A DNA stretch of 64,000 nucleotides from Alphaproteobacteria bacterium. GTDB taxonomy: Bacteria; Pseudomonadota; Alphaproteobacteria; UBA9219; RFNS01. The notes below the pieces were generated by a model. The model was not told where the DNA came from, ran no database searches, and saw nothing but the letters and a program-made list of their open reading frames with translations. Made by a program: the position numbers and the translations under genes. The stretch lies in the NCBI GenBank assembly GCA_016124955.1, contig WGMR01000007.1, positions 310,910-374,909 of the forward strand. The letters run 5' to 3'. Positions 41,231 through 49,962 of the stretch are shown one piece after another (within the stretch, counting starts at the first letter, position 1; every line of letters begins with the position of its first letter).

Positions 41231-43342
41231 ATGGCTTTTACCAACCCCATCCCTGCGCTGGCGGCCCGGCTGCTGGAAGAACGCGACCGCTGGCCCTTAT
41301 GGGCGCCCGTGGCCATGGGGCTTGGCGTGGGGGTTTATTTCGCTCTGCCGTTCGAGCCGTGGCGCGCCGTGCTGTCGGCCGCGCCGCTGGCGCTGGCGGC
41401 GGGGCTGTTCGCGCAGCGCCTTGGCGCGCCCGGCTATGCGTGGATGGGGCTGTTTTTCGCCCTGCTCGGGTTCAACGCGGCGCAGCTTTCCGCCATTTTG
41501 CATGCCGGGCCGATGGTCGATTACGCCATGCATGGACGCATGGTGCAGGGCAGGGTGCTGGCTATCGATGCGGTGGAAGGTAAATCCCGTTTGCTGCTCG
41601 ATCGGCTGGAGGTTCAGTACCTCGCGCCGTCCGATACGCCCGCACGCGTGCGCATTACGGTGAAGCAACCGCCCGCAGCGCTGCCGCGGCCGGGCGCGCG
41701 GATCGAGCTGAAGGCCTCGCTCAGCCCCATGAGCGGCCCGGTCGCGCCCGGCGCCTATGATTTCCGCCGTCACGGCTATTTCGACGGGCGCGGCGCGGTG
41801 GGCTGGGCGCGGGGCGATGTGAAGGTGCTGGAACGGCCCGAAGCCGGCGGGCTGGATACGCTGGCCGAAACGTTGCGCACGGTGATTGCCGAGCGCGTTG
41901 ATGCGCGGCTGGAAGGCGACAGCGCTGCCGTGACCACCGCGCTTCTGAACGGCGAACAGACGGGCATCGGCGATGCCGCCATGGCGGCGATGCGGGCTTC
42001 GGGGCTCGTGCATTTGCTTTCCATCTCCGGGGTGCATATCGGGCTTGTTGCGGGGCTGGTGTTTTTCGCGGTGCGCGGGCTTCTGGCGCTCGTGCCGTTT
42101 CTTGCGCTGCGCTTCCCGATCAAGAAGTGGGCGGCTGCGGTCGCGCTGGCGGCGATCCTTGCCTATACGTGGCTTGTCGGCGCGCCGGTGCCGACCGTGC
42201 GTTCGGCCCTTATGACCGGCATCGTGCTGCTTGCCGTGCTGGTGGACAGGCGCGCGCTTAGCATGCGGCTGATCGCGCTGGCGGCTGCCGTCGTGCTGCT
42301 GCTGTTTCCGCACGCCATGCTTGGGCCAAGCTTCCAGATGTCGTTTGCAGCCGTACTTGGCATGATCGCGGTCTATGAAAGCCGGCAGCAGGACTGGCTT
42401 GAACTCGCGCAACGGCGCAGCCCGTTCTGGCGCGGCATATTGTATCTGGGCGGTATTGCCGGCACTTCTGTTATCGCCACCGCCATGACGACGCCTTTTA
42501 CGCTCTACCACTTTCAGGTCATGAACTGGTACGGCGTGGTGGCGAATATGCTGGCCGTGCCGCTCACGGGTTTCTGGATCATGCCCGCCGCGTTGCTTTC
42601 ATATCTTTTGATGCCGCTGGGGCTGGAAGGCTGGGCCGTGACGGTCATGGGCTGGGGGGTCGAAGCCATGCTGGCCATCGCCCGCACCGTGGCGGCCTGG
42701 CCGGGTGCCGTCGCCACCATACCGCTCATGCCGCCCGCGGCGCTGCTGGCCATCGTGGCGGGCGGGCTATGGCTCTGCCTGTGGCGTACGGGCTTGCGCT
42801 GGTTCGGGCTTTGCGGGGTCGCGCTCGGGCTCGGCTGGATGCTTGCCGCGCCCCGGCCCGATATATTGGTGGATGAAGGCGGCAAGGTATGGGCCGCGCG
42901 GCTTGCGGACGGGCGCATGGCTTTCGGCGGCGCCCGGGCGGGGAATTTCGTGATCGGCCAGTGGCAGCAGCAGGATGGCGGGACGGAATTCATCGCCTTC
43001 CGCGATGCGATAAAGGCGGGCGCACGCGATCTGATGTGCCAGAAGATAAGCTGCTATTTCATGCATGGCGATACATGGGCCGCTTTTATACGCGACCCCA
43101 AGATGCTGAAGGAAGCCTGTGCGGTCGCTACGCTGGTTGTGACGCCGTATGACGCTTATGAATGCCTGGAGAGCGGCGCGCCCGCGATCGACCGGCCCAT
43201 GCTAAACGCGCGCGGGGCGCATGCGGTGTATCTGGAAGATGGCGGCATGAGGACCGTTGGCGTGCGCCGCCGGGCCGGCGCGCGGCCATGGGCGGCCGGC
43301 TGGCGCGGCTGGGGCGACGACGCAGGCGGCAGACAAAAATAA
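41231..43342 (+). CDS. comEC: ComEC/Rec2-family DNA uptake channel
   Basis: Inner-membrane protein for single-stranded DNA import in natural transformation. 703 residues: N-terminal helices and an OB-like soluble part (residues about 95-210), then the Competence domain with SGLVHLLSISGVHIGLVAGL and PTVRSALMTGIVLLA, and about ten helices in total. The C-terminal 170 residues contain no HxHxDH metallo-beta-lactamase motif, so the nuclease domain present in some ComEC proteins is missing or very divergent. The gltX-comEC-lexA order is common in alphaproteobacteria. Presence alone does not prove competence. Confidence 0.9.
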   Translation: MAFTNPIPALAARLLEERDRWPLWAPVAMGLGVGVYFALPFEPWRAVLSAAPLALAAGLFAQRLGAPGYAWMGLFFALLGFNAAQLSAILHAGPMVDYAMHGRMVQGRVLAIDAVEGKSRLLLDRLEVQYLAPSDTPARVRITVKQPPAALPRPGARIELKASLSPMSGPVAPGAYDFRRHGYFDGRGAVGWARGDVKVLERPEAGGLDTLAETLRTVIAERVDARLEGDSAAVTTALLNGEQTGIGDAAMAAMRASGLVHLLSISGVHIGLVAGLVFFAVRGLLALVPFLALRFPIKKWAAAVALAAILAYTWLVGAPVPTVRSALMTGIVLLAVLVDRRALSMRLIALAAAVVLLLFPHAMLGPSFQMSFAAVLGMIAVYESRQQDWLELAQRRSPFWRGILYLGGIAGTSVIATAMTTPFTLYHFQVMNWYGVVANMLAVPLTGFWIMPAALLSYLLMPLGLEGWAVTVMGWGVEAMLAIARTVAAWPGAVATIPLMPPAALLAIVAGGLWLCLWRTGLRWFGLCGVALGLGWMLAAPRPDILVDEGGKVWAARLADGRMAFGGARAGNFVIGQWQQQDGGTEFIAFRDAIKAGARDLMCQKISCYFMHGDTWAAFIRDPKMLKEACAVATLVVTPYDAYECLESGAPAIDRPMLNARGAHAVYLEDGGMRTVGVRRRAGARPWAAGWRGWGDDAGGRQK

Positions 43343-43375
43343 ACCCCCTTCCCCATGGCAGCGGAGGGAAGGGGG
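43336..43375 (-). terminator. Intrinsic terminator of lexA
   Basis: 10-bp stem CCCCCTTCCC (43344-43353) / GGGAAGGGGG (43366-43375). Read on the minus strand the hairpin is followed by TTTATTTTTG, so it serves lexA, whose stop is 19 bases before it. The first bases overlap the comEC stop. Confidence 0.88.
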
Positions 43376-43393
43376 CCGGGTGACGAAGGGTTA

Positions 43394-44077
43394 TCAGTAT
43401 TGCCGCAAAAGCCCGACAAGCTTGCCCTGAAGGCGGACGCGTTCCGGTTCGAACACCATGGGCTTGTAATTCTTGTTGGCGGGTTCAAGCACGATCTGGC
43501 CGCCCCCGGTGCCGGGTTTGGGTTGCCAGTATTTCAGCGTGACATCCTGCTCGTCGATCAGGGCGACAACGATATCGCCGCGTTCGGCCCGCTCGCAGCG
43601 GCGAATGATGGCGCTATCACCGTCAAGGATACCGGCCTCGATCATCGAATCGCCGTCCACCTCAAGCGCGTAATGTTCGGCCCGCGCCGCGCCGCGCCCG
43701 AGCAGGCTGGCGGGCACCTCAAGGCTTTGCCCGGGGTCACTCAGCGCCTCGATCGCATGCCCGGCGGCGATGCGGCCGTAAAGCGGAAGGGAAAGTGTGT
43801 TTGCGGCGATGGCCGGCAGGCCGGGCACGGCATGGGTGGCGGTATTGGCTGCGCCCTGCATGTTTTCAGGCATGCGCACGATTTCAAGCGCGCGGGCGCG
43901 GTGGGGCAGCCGGCGGATAAAGCCGCGCTCCTCCAGCCCGGTGATCAGCCGGTGAATGCCGGATTTGGAAGCGAGGCCGAGCGCATCCTTCATTTCATCG
44001 AAGGAAGGCGGCACGCCTTCTTCATCCATGCGGCCTTTGATAAGGGTCAGCAATTCCTGCTGTTTGCGAGTGAGCAT
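43394..44077 (-). CDS. lexA: LexA repressor
   Basis: SOS regulator that cleaves itself when RecA is activated. 227 residues. A winged HTH sits at residues 1-70 ([20 protein letters not shown], then [20 protein letters not shown]). The cleavage bond Ala-Gly is in [10 protein letters not shown], the catalytic Ser in [10 protein letters not shown] and the Lys in DVTLKYW. Its own promoter holds a perfect alphaproteobacterial SOS box, so autoregulation is expected. Confidence 0.97.
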   Translation of the reverse strand: MLTRKQQELLTLIKGRMDEEGVPPSFDEMKDALGLASKSGIHRLITGLEERGFIRRLPHRARALEIVRMPENMQGAANTATHAVPGLPAIAANTLSLPLYGRIAAGHAIEALSDPGQSLEVPASLLGRGAARAEHYALEVDGDSMIEAGILDGDSAIIRRCERAERGDIVVALIDEQDVTLKYWQPKPGTGGGQIVLEPANKNYKPMVFEPERVRLQGKLVGLLRQY

Positions 44078-44146
44078 GATAAAACCTCGTGATACCAGGT
44101 GGTTGCCCGCCGCCAGCGCGGCCGGAACAAAAGCAGAATCAATAAT

Positions 44147-44175
44147 GTTCTACTATTGTTCTCATGGCCTGTCAA
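44147..44175 (-). promoter_or_regulatory. lexA promoter with LexA box
   Basis: On the minus strand: -35 TTGACA (44175-44170), a 17-base spacer, -10 TAGAAC (44152-44147). GTTC-TACTATT-GTTC (44147-44161, plus-strand reading) is a perfect direct-repeat SOS box that covers the -10 and much of the spacer, an ideal position for repression. A second, one-mismatch copy (GAAC-N7-GAAT, starting at about 44125) lies between this promoter and the gene. Confidence 0.92.
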
Positions 44176-44231
44176 TGGTGATACAGGAAGCGGCTTGGCC
44201 GCAAGGCGGGAAAATTGTCCGCAAATGCGAA

Positions 44232-44258
44232 GGGCAGCATCTCTGAAAGATGCTGCCC
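44232..44258 (-). terminator. Hairpin after the lysine-rich peptide gene
   Basis: 11-bp perfect stem GGGCAGCATCT (44232-44242) / AGATGCTGCCC (44248-44258) with a five-base loop, 20 bases after the stop of the minus-strand peptide gene. Only a short T-containing tract follows, so it could also protect the 3' end. Confidence 0.65.
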
Positions 44259-44278
44259 CCGAATTCGAAAATAAAAGC

Positions 44279-44368
44279 CTACTTCTTCTTGGCCTTCTTC
44301 TTGGTCTTCTTCTTGGCTGCGGGTTTCTTCGCAACCTTTTTTGCCTTGGCTTTTTTCTTGGCTGCCAT
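44279..44368 (-). CDS. 29-residue Lys/Ala-rich basic peptide
   Basis: A very small gene: ATG 44368, preceded by the strong SD GAGGGGGTGA. The peptide begins MAAKKKAKAKKVAKKPAAKK and continues in the same style to the stop: nearly all Lys, Ala, Val, Pro and Thr. This is the composition of the H1-like (AKPKK-type) tails of bacterial nucleoid proteins. It is followed by an 11-bp hairpin. A promoter-like TTGCGC-N17-TTATGG lies upstream (about 44490-44518). Nucleic-acid binding is an inference from charge. Confidence 0.72.
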   Translation of the reverse strand: MAAKKKAKAKKVAKKPAAKKKTKKKAKKK

Positions 44369-44583
44369 TTTACGTCACCCCCTCTCTCTCTGAGCAGGTT
44401 GCCCGGCGCCCTGATTTGCGTGCGCTCTCAACCTGATCGGAAAGTAACGGCGAATCGTTGTGAACCGACAATGGGATTAACCCCATAAGTCCGCGGGCAA
44501 GTCCAGCGCAAAATGCATTTATCGTCCCGCGACGCGGGCGATTCCTGAAATGTGTGTTGCAGGGATGGCGCGCTTGCGCCCGC

Positions 44584-45264
44584 CTAGGCGCCGGGCGCTT
44601 CGTTGCGGCCGTAGAAATTCTTTCCGATAACGATATTGTCGCGGCCCTTTTCGCGGCGCTGCTTGTTGGTATCGCGCAGGCTGTAGATGCAGCCGCAATA
44701 TTCCTGCTGGTAGAATTCTTCCCGCCGTGAAATCTCGATCATGCGATTGGCGCCGTCCTGCTTGCGCCAGTTGTAATCCCAGTATGCCAGCCCTTCATAG
44801 CGGGCGGCGGCGCGGTGGCCGCAATCGTTGATTTGTTCCATGCGCTTCAGGCGCGAAATGCCGAGGCAGCTGGTGAACAGCGAAAAGCCGTGCTCGTGGG
44901 CATAGAGCGCGGTGCGCTCGAACCGCATGTCAAAGCATTGGGTGCAGCGCTTGCCGCGCTCGGGCTCCCATTCCAGCCCCTTCACGCGCGCGAACCAGTT
45001 ATCGGTATCGTAATCGGCATCGATGAAGGGAACCCCAGCCTTTTCGGCGAAGCGCACGTTTTCGGCCTTGCGCAGATCGTATTCCGCGCGCGGGTGGATG
45101 TTGGGGTTATAGAAATAAACCGTGATCGAAAGGCCGCTGGCCATCATCGCTTCCATCACCTCGCCCGAACAGGGCGCGCAGCAGGAATGCAAAAGCACCC
45201 GCGCTGCGCCGCCGGGCACCGGGAGCTGCATGCGTTTGGTATCGCTGTGCGTCATATCCTGCAT
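44584..45264 (-). CDS. queH: Epoxyqueuosine reductase QueH
   Basis: Reduces epoxyqueuosine to queuosine in tRNA, the non-B12 replacement for QueG. 226 residues (an internal ATG at codon 4 is an alternative start). Conserved Cys sets: [15 protein letters not shown] near residue 26, [16 protein letters not shown] in the middle, and [11 protein letters not shown] near the C-terminus. These build the 4Fe-4S cluster and the adjacent metal. It lies 28 bases after the mug-like gene on the same strand, so probably cotranscribed. Confidence 0.9.
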   Translation of the reverse strand: MQDMTHSDTKRMQLPVPGGAARVLLHSCCAPCSGEVMEAMMASGLSITVYFYNPNIHPRAEYDLRKAENVRFAEKAGVPFIDADYDTDNWFARVKGLEWEPERGKRCTQCFDMRFERTALYAHEHGFSLFTSCLGISRLKRMEQINDCGHRAAARYEGLAYWDYNWRKQDGANRMIEISRREEFYQQEYCGCIYSLRDTNKQRREKGRDNIVIGKNFYGRNEAPGA

Positions 45265-45292
45265 AAGGCCATTTTTACCTTTTTTTCGCGGC

Positions 45293-45790
45293 CTAAGGCA
45301 ACGCGGTTTTCGCCGCTTCTTTCCAGTACCTTACGTCCCAGTGGCTGCGCGCCCGGCCGGAGGGGGAGGGCAGGACGAAGATGCGCGTATCGCCGATTTT
45401 TGCCGGCTGTTCGCCAAAATCGATATCGCGGCTGCCAAGAAAAATGCCGCCCGCGTTCTTGCTGGTAAAGGCCAGCGCGCGCGGGCCGAAGCGCGCGATC
45501 TTTTCGAACAGCGCCGGGCAATCGAAGGCCGTATCGGAAAGTTCGTGGTCGCTGCCCACCTCGGTTTTGTTCAGGTCCGTGAGGCCGATCCCGAGCGGGA
45601 GCAGCGCGGGATATTCTTTCGGCTGAAAACGGCGGGGCGTGAGGCCGATTTGAAGAAGCGCATCCCAGAAGAAATTTCCGGGGTTGCCGTAATAGGCTTG
45701 CGCGCGGGCTGAAGCGCGGCTGGGCGCCGTGCCGCAAAAAACCAGCTTCAGGCCGGGCGCAAGCAGATCGGGGAGGATGGGTTCAGGCAT
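45293..45790 (-). CDS. mug: Mug-type mismatch-specific DNA glycosylase
   Basis: Removes uracil or thymine from G mismatches (uracil-DNA glycosylase superfamily). 165 residues from ATG 45790; the frame is open 10 codons further. Motifs: [13 protein letters not shown] at the N-terminus (uracil-binding loop), [36 protein letters not shown], and [14 protein letters not shown] (the intercalation loop region). The subgroup with GTAPS in place of GxNPG is common in alphaproteobacteria. Confidence 0.85.
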   Translation of the reverse strand: MPEPILPDLLAPGLKLVFCGTAPSRASARAQAYYGNPGNFFWDALLQIGLTPRRFQPKEYPALLPLGIGLTDLNKTEVGSDHELSDTAFDCPALFEKIARFGPRALAFTSKNAGGIFLGSRDIDFGEQPAKIGDTRIFVLPSPSGRARSHWDVRYWKEAAKTALP

Positions 45791-45920
45791 CAATCCACAT
45801 GTAAGCCCGTGGCGGCACAAAGGAAAGCGCTGTCGTTAACCATGGCGTTTTTTTGTTGTTGGTGACAGGCATCATATTTATTATGCCGCCATATTTTGAA
45901 ATATTTTAAGCGATATAGTT

Positions 45921-46301
45921 ATGCCACTTCCCCCGGTTCCCATAGAGATGTCGTTTAACGCCCGTAGTCAGATGAAACGGGAAGGGTTAATAAACGTCTC
46001 CGCTTTTATTGCTGGCGCAACGATTATTCCGTGGTGCAGCGGCGGCCCGGCCACGGCGCTGGCTTTTCTTGAAAGCCCGGCTCTGCCTGCGGTCGTGCAA
46101 ATGTTCGGCCGCGCGGCGGCGGCGGTGCTGGAATTGAAAATCAACTGGCTGACGGGCGGCCTGATCGCCGTCGTGGGGTTTTCGGCGGTACGCGGGTTCT
46201 TGCGTCTTAGTTCGCTCATTGCGCAAAGCCGCAAGACTTATACGGCGGTACCCGGTGCGGACGGCGTCTGGCGCATACCCGGCACACGCGGCCCTTCCTG
46301 A
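45921..46301 (+). CDS. Small hypothetical membrane protein
   Basis: 126 residues; no family recognised. Two hydrophobic helices (about residues 26-48 and 75-95) separated by an Ala-rich segment, then a soluble C-terminus ending VPGADGVWRIPGTRGPS. A GTTATG context without a clear SD precedes it, and the upstream DNA (45850-45915) is AT-rich and could hold a promoter. It converges with infC. Confidence 0.5.
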   Translation: MPLPPVPIEMSFNARSQMKREGLINVSAFIAGATIIPWCSGGPATALAFLESPALPAVVQMFGRAAAAVLELKINWLTGGLIAVVGFSAVRGFLRLSSLIAQSRKTYTAVPGADGVWRIPGTRGPS

Positions 46302-46310
46302 CAAAGTCTG

Positions 46311-46877
46311 CTAGCGCGCCGCAATCACCATGGTGATCTGGCGGCCTTCGAACTTCGGTTCCTGTTCGACCTTGCCGAGCGGGTCAAGCAACTCGCGCAC
46401 GCGACGCAGCACGCCGTGGGCGATATCCTGATGAGCCGCTTCGCGGCCGCGAAAGCGCATGGTGATCTTCACCTTGTCGCCTTCTTTCAAAAAAGCCTGC
46501 GCGTTGCGCATCTTGATGTTGAAATCATGGTCGTCGATCGTGGGGCGCAGCTTGATCTCCTTGATGTCGATCACCTTCTGCTTCTTGCGCGCCTCGGCGG
46601 CCTTTTTCTGCATTTCGTATTTGTATTTGCCGTAATCGACGATCTTGCAGACCGGCGGATCGACGTTCGGGGAAATCTCGACCAGGTCAAAGCCGGACTC
46701 TTCGGCCAGGGCCACGGCATCCTGCGGCGTCATAACGCCGCGCATGGTGCCATCGTGATCAATCACCCTGATTTGTTTTGAGGTAATTTCGCGGTTAATA
46801 CGGGGGCCGCCGGTTTTTTTGCGGGGTCCTTCGGCTGTTGCGCCGCGCCCCTGCGGGGTAAAAGGTTGACGAATAAT
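46311..46877 (-). CDS. infC: Translation initiation factor IF-3
   Basis: Prevents 70S association and checks start-codon selection. 188 residues from a proposed ATT start at 46877, 7 bases after AGGAG. The first residues are then IIRQPFTPQGRG, and the protein continues into PRINREITSKQIRVID and the C-terminal domain (KEIKLRPTIDDHDF, RFRGREAAHQDI). An upstream in-frame TTG (46949) would add 24 residues that coincide with a leader hairpin and are not conserved. IF-3 genes classically use AUU so that the factor represses its own translation. The second ATT (46874) is an alternative. Confidence 0.9.
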   Translation of the reverse strand: MIRQPFTPQGRGATAEGPRKKTGGPRINREITSKQIRVIDHDGTMRGVMTPQDAVALAEESGFDLVEISPNVDPPVCKIVDYGKYKYEMQKKAAEARKKQKVIDIKEIKLRPTIDDHDFNIKMRNAQAFLKEGDKVKITMRFRGREAAHQDIAHGVLRRVRELLDPLGKVEQEPKFEGRQITMVIAAR

Positions 46878-46917
46878 AGAAATTCTCCTGTTGCCGTTGA
46901 CGTTTGCGGTTAATTTT

Positions 46918-46963
46918 TTGGCGGCGTCCCGTTCGGGCACCGCCGCCAAGACCTTGTATTCTA
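46918..46963 (-). promoter_or_regulatory. infC promoter -10 and leader hairpin
   Basis: On the minus strand, TAGAAT (46963-46958) is a strong -10 although no good -35 is found. Just downstream lies a 9-bp perfect hairpin TTGGCGGCG / CGCCGCCAA (46918-46926 and 46941-46949) with an inner CCC/GGG pair, then an A-rich stretch and the SD. It probably forms the 5' end of the infC mRNA. Confidence 0.6.
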
Positions 46964-47059
46964 GTGGAAATGCCTTAACGGGAAAAGGGTTATTTGGGGG
47001 CTGTTCGCGGGCCGTTTCTCTGCTATTGCATTAACTGGCTGACACAACCGGAGACCCCC

Positions 47060-47425
47060 ATGCGCCCCAAGTCCCATACCAATGCCGATGACGAACATCG
47101 CCGCGCCCTTTGGCGCGCCATTCTTTCACTGAAGAATGAGGATGAGTGCCGCCGCTTTTTTATCGATCTGTGCACCCCGGGCGAGATCCATGATTTGACC
47201 GAGCGTTGGCGTATCGCCCGGCTGCTTGACGAAGGCCAGCTTTCCTACCGCGATATCGCCGAGGTTACCGGCGCAAGCACCACCACCATCGGCCGCGTCG
47301 CGCGCTTTTTGGTGCAGGAAGCGCATCAAGGCTACAGCCTTATCATCGGCCGCACCAAAAAGGGCAAGCCCGCGAAGGCGAAAAAGAAGCCGGCCAAGGC
47401 AAAGAAAGCGCGCAAGAAGCGCTAG
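47060..47425 (+). CDS. TrpR-like (YerC-type) regulator with Lys-rich tail
   Basis: 121 residues from ATG 47060, with GGAGA 6 bases before it; the frame is open upstream without conservation. Residues about 12-95 match the TrpR/YerC helical family (FFIDLCTPGEIHDLTERWRIAR, then YRDIAEVTGASTTTIGRVARFL, a clear helix-turn-helix). The last 20 residues are almost only Lys, Ala, Pro and Arg. YerC proteins are thought to be DNA-binding; no target is known. It converges on thrS with a gap of 6 bases. Confidence 0.85.
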   Translation: MRPKSHTNADDEHRRALWRAILSLKNEDECRRFFIDLCTPGEIHDLTERWRIARLLDEGQLSYRDIAEVTGASTTTIGRVARFLVQEAHQGYSLIIGRTKKGKPAKAKKKPAKAKKARKKR

Positions 47426-47431
47426 GGTTTT

Positions 47432-49414
47432 TTATACGGTCTGATCCGGCGCGCGCGCTTCGGCGCCCAGAAGCTTGGCCGCTTCATCAAGCGGCAGCAT
47501 CTGCTGGTTTTCGCCGCCCCCCTGGGGGTTGCCGAGGCGGCGCAGCGCGACGGTTTTGCTTTCGGCCTCTTTTTTGCCGACCACGAGGATCAGCGGAATT
47601 TTCTGCAAGGAATGATCGCGGATCTTGGCGTTGATCTTTTCCCCGCGCAAATCGGTTTCCACCCGCAGCCCGGCATGGGAAAGCGCTTCGGCCACGTCTT
47701 CGGCGTAATCGTCGGCATCGTTGGTGATGGTGCAGACCATCGCCTGCACCGGCGCAAGCCAGAGCGGGAACTTGCCCGCATAATGTTCGATCAGGATGCC
47801 GATGAAGCGGTGCAGCGAGCCGAGGATGGCCCGGTGCAGCATGACCGGGCGATGTTTCTGCCCGTCTTCACCCACATAGGAAGCGTCAAGCCGCTCGGGC
47901 ATGTTGAAATCGACTTGCAGCGTGCCGCATTGCCATTCGCGGCCGATCGCGTCGCGCAGATAGAATTCGATCTTGGGGCCATAGAAAGCGCCGTCGCCGG
48001 GGTTCATGTCATATTCCAGCCCGGCGGCCTTGAGCGCGCCGTGCAGCGCGGCTTCCGATTTGTCCCAGATTGTATCGCTGCCCACGCGCTTTTCCGGCCG
48101 GTCGGCCAGCCGCACGCGCGCAATCTCGTAGCCGAAATCGGCATAGATTGTCCGCAGCAATTCGCAGAAACGGACGCTTTCGTTCTGGATCTGGTCTTCG
48201 GTGCAGAAAATATGCGCATCGTCCACCACGAACTGGCGCACGCGCATCAGCCCGTGCAGCGCGCCGTGCGGCTCGTTGCGGTGGCACATGCCGAATTCGG
48301 CCATGCGCAACGGCAAATCGCGGTAGCTTTTGATGCCTTGCTTGAAGATTTGCACATGGCCGGGGCAGTTCATGGGCTTAAGCCCGATATGCTTGGCTTC
48401 GCCCTCGCCGTCGCGCGGCGGCACCGTGATCTTGAACATGTTGTCGCCGTACATGTCCCAATGGCCGGAAGCCTTGAAGATCGAGCTGTCGATCAATTGC
48501 GGCCCGAGCACCTCGACATAGCCGGCGCGTCCAAGCCGCCTGCGGATATAGTTTTCGACCATGCGATACAGCGTCCAGCCGCGCGGGTGCCAAAACACGC
48601 TGCCCGCCGCCTCGTCCTGGAAATGCAAAAGATCAAGCTCGCGCCCCAGCTTGCGGTGGTCGCGCTTTTCGGCTTCCTCAAGCATCGTCAGGTAGGATTG
48701 CAATTCCTTGTCGTCGCGCCATGCCGTGCCGTAGATACGCTGCAGCATGGGGTTGTTGCTGTCGCCGCGCCAGTATGCGCCCGCCAGCTTCATCAGCTTG
48801 AACGAGGTGCCCGCATAGCGGGTCGAAGGCAGGTGCGGCCCCCGGCACAGATCGAACCATGTGCCCTGCCGGTACACCGAAATATCTTCCCCTTCGGGCA
48901 GGCCTTCGATCAGTTCGACCTTGAACTTTTCGCCCATCTTGGAAAAAGTGTCGATCGCCTGCTGCCGGGTCCAGACCTCGCGCACCAGCGGTTCGTCGCG
49001 CTGCACGATTTCCTTCATCTTCGCTTCGATGGCGCCGAGATCGTCTGAGGAAAAAGGTTGCTCGCGGTAAAAATCGTAATAGAAGCCGTTCTCGATCGCG
49101 GGGCCGATGGTAACCTGTGTGCCGGGAAAAAGTTCCTGCACCGCTTCGGCCATGATATGCGCGCAATCGTGGCGAATGAGCTCGAGCGCGTCCGGCGATT
49201 TACGCGTGATAATCTCGATCTTCGCGTCGCGCTCAATGGGACGGTTCAGATCGCGCACCGCGCCATCTATCTTCACGGCCATGGCCGCTTTGGCGAGGCC
49301 CGCGCCGATGGATGCCGCGATCTCGGCGCCCGTCACGGCCTGCGCGAAGCTCTTCACGCTGCCGTCAGGCAGGGTGATGTTGACAGGGGTGTTTTTTGCA
49401 GCAGTTTGATTCAT
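47432..49414 (-). CDS. thrS: Threonyl-tRNA synthetase
   Basis: Class II synthetase, 660 residues: N-terminal TGS domain ([19 protein letters not shown]), editing domain with [17 protein letters not shown], and the catalytic core with zinc ligand Cys in [13 protein letters not shown], motif 2 ([19 protein letters not shown]) and motif 3 ([19 protein letters not shown]). The C-terminal anticodon-binding domain ends with the usual charged helix. infC is on the same strand but is not directly downstream; a plus-strand gene lies between. Confidence 0.98.
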   Translation of the reverse strand: MNQTAAKNTPVNITLPDGSVKSFAQAVTGAEIAASIGAGLAKAAMAVKIDGAVRDLNRPIERDAKIEIITRKSPDALELIRHDCAHIMAEAVQELFPGTQVTIGPAIENGFYYDFYREQPFSSDDLGAIEAKMKEIVQRDEPLVREVWTRQQAIDTFSKMGEKFKVELIEGLPEGEDISVYRQGTWFDLCRGPHLPSTRYAGTSFKLMKLAGAYWRGDSNNPMLQRIYGTAWRDDKELQSYLTMLEEAEKRDHRKLGRELDLLHFQDEAAGSVFWHPRGWTLYRMVENYIRRRLGRAGYVEVLGPQLIDSSIFKASGHWDMYGDNMFKITVPPRDGEGEAKHIGLKPMNCPGHVQIFKQGIKSYRDLPLRMAEFGMCHRNEPHGALHGLMRVRQFVVDDAHIFCTEDQIQNESVRFCELLRTIYADFGYEIARVRLADRPEKRVGSDTIWDKSEAALHGALKAAGLEYDMNPGDGAFYGPKIEFYLRDAIGREWQCGTLQVDFNMPERLDASYVGEDGQKHRPVMLHRAILGSLHRFIGILIEHYAGKFPLWLAPVQAMVCTITNDADDYAEDVAEALSHAGLRVETDLRGEKINAKIRDHSLQKIPLILVVGKKEAESKTVALRRLGNPQGGGENQQMLPLDEAAKLLGAEARAPDQTV

Positions 49415-49454
49415 GCTGCGGCATCTTAGCTGGCACTATAAGTAATGTGCAAGG

Positions 49455-49778
49455 TTACCCGGCGGGTGCGGGCGGGATTGCTTGTATTGCACCAATTGTG
49501 CCGCTTAGCCCAAACGATATCAGTGCGCCTCCCGCCATGCCACGAAAGAAATCCGGTATTCTGTTATGAAAGCAAAACAGCGATGAAATTATTGAGGCGG
49601 CAAAACAGCAAACCGTCAGGCCAAGGGAAATAGCCGCTATGCCCGGCAAGGTTGCGGCCGCGGTAACACCGGCGGCGGCCAATCCGAAGCCAATAAGCAT
49701 AGGGGCAACAAGGCCAATGCCTACGGAAACTGCAGATAGCCCTTTTGACAGACTTTTCGGTGTGACGGAAGCAACCAT
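49455..49778 (-). CDS. Hypothetical membrane protein (four helices)
   Basis: 107 residues; no family recognised. AAAGGAGTAAG gives a very strong SD 6 bases before ATG 49778, and the DNA upstream (49779-49870) is AT-rich, compatible with a promoter. The protein is dominated by hydrophobic, Gly/Ala-rich stretches (about residues 18-38, 42-60 and 82-100) with a short loop CFHNRIPDFFRG. Lack of charged residues suggests a simple inner-membrane protein. Confidence 0.6.
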   Translation of the reverse strand: MVASVTPKSLSKGLSAVSVGIGLVAPMLIGFGLAAAGVTAAATLPGIAAISLGLTVCCFAASIISSLFCFHNRIPDFFRGMAGGALISFGLSGTIGAIQAIPPAPAG

Positions 49779-49962
49779 AAATCTTACTCCTTTAAATATA
49801 TTTTTGATTTTAATGGCATGTTTTTATCAGTTCCGTATGAGAAAGACAAAAATTATTTTCTAATGAATTCAATAGGATAATGCAATTCTTTCGCCAGAAT
49901 CAGCTTTACGGCTAAACTGGTCATGGTTTTCATGGGTTTGCCTATTACCGGAAGGGTTCATT

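Noticed and set aside
46878..46949. N-terminal extension of IF-3 from an upstream TTG
   Set aside because: The segment forms a perfect hairpin near the probable transcript start, and the SD lies downstream of it.
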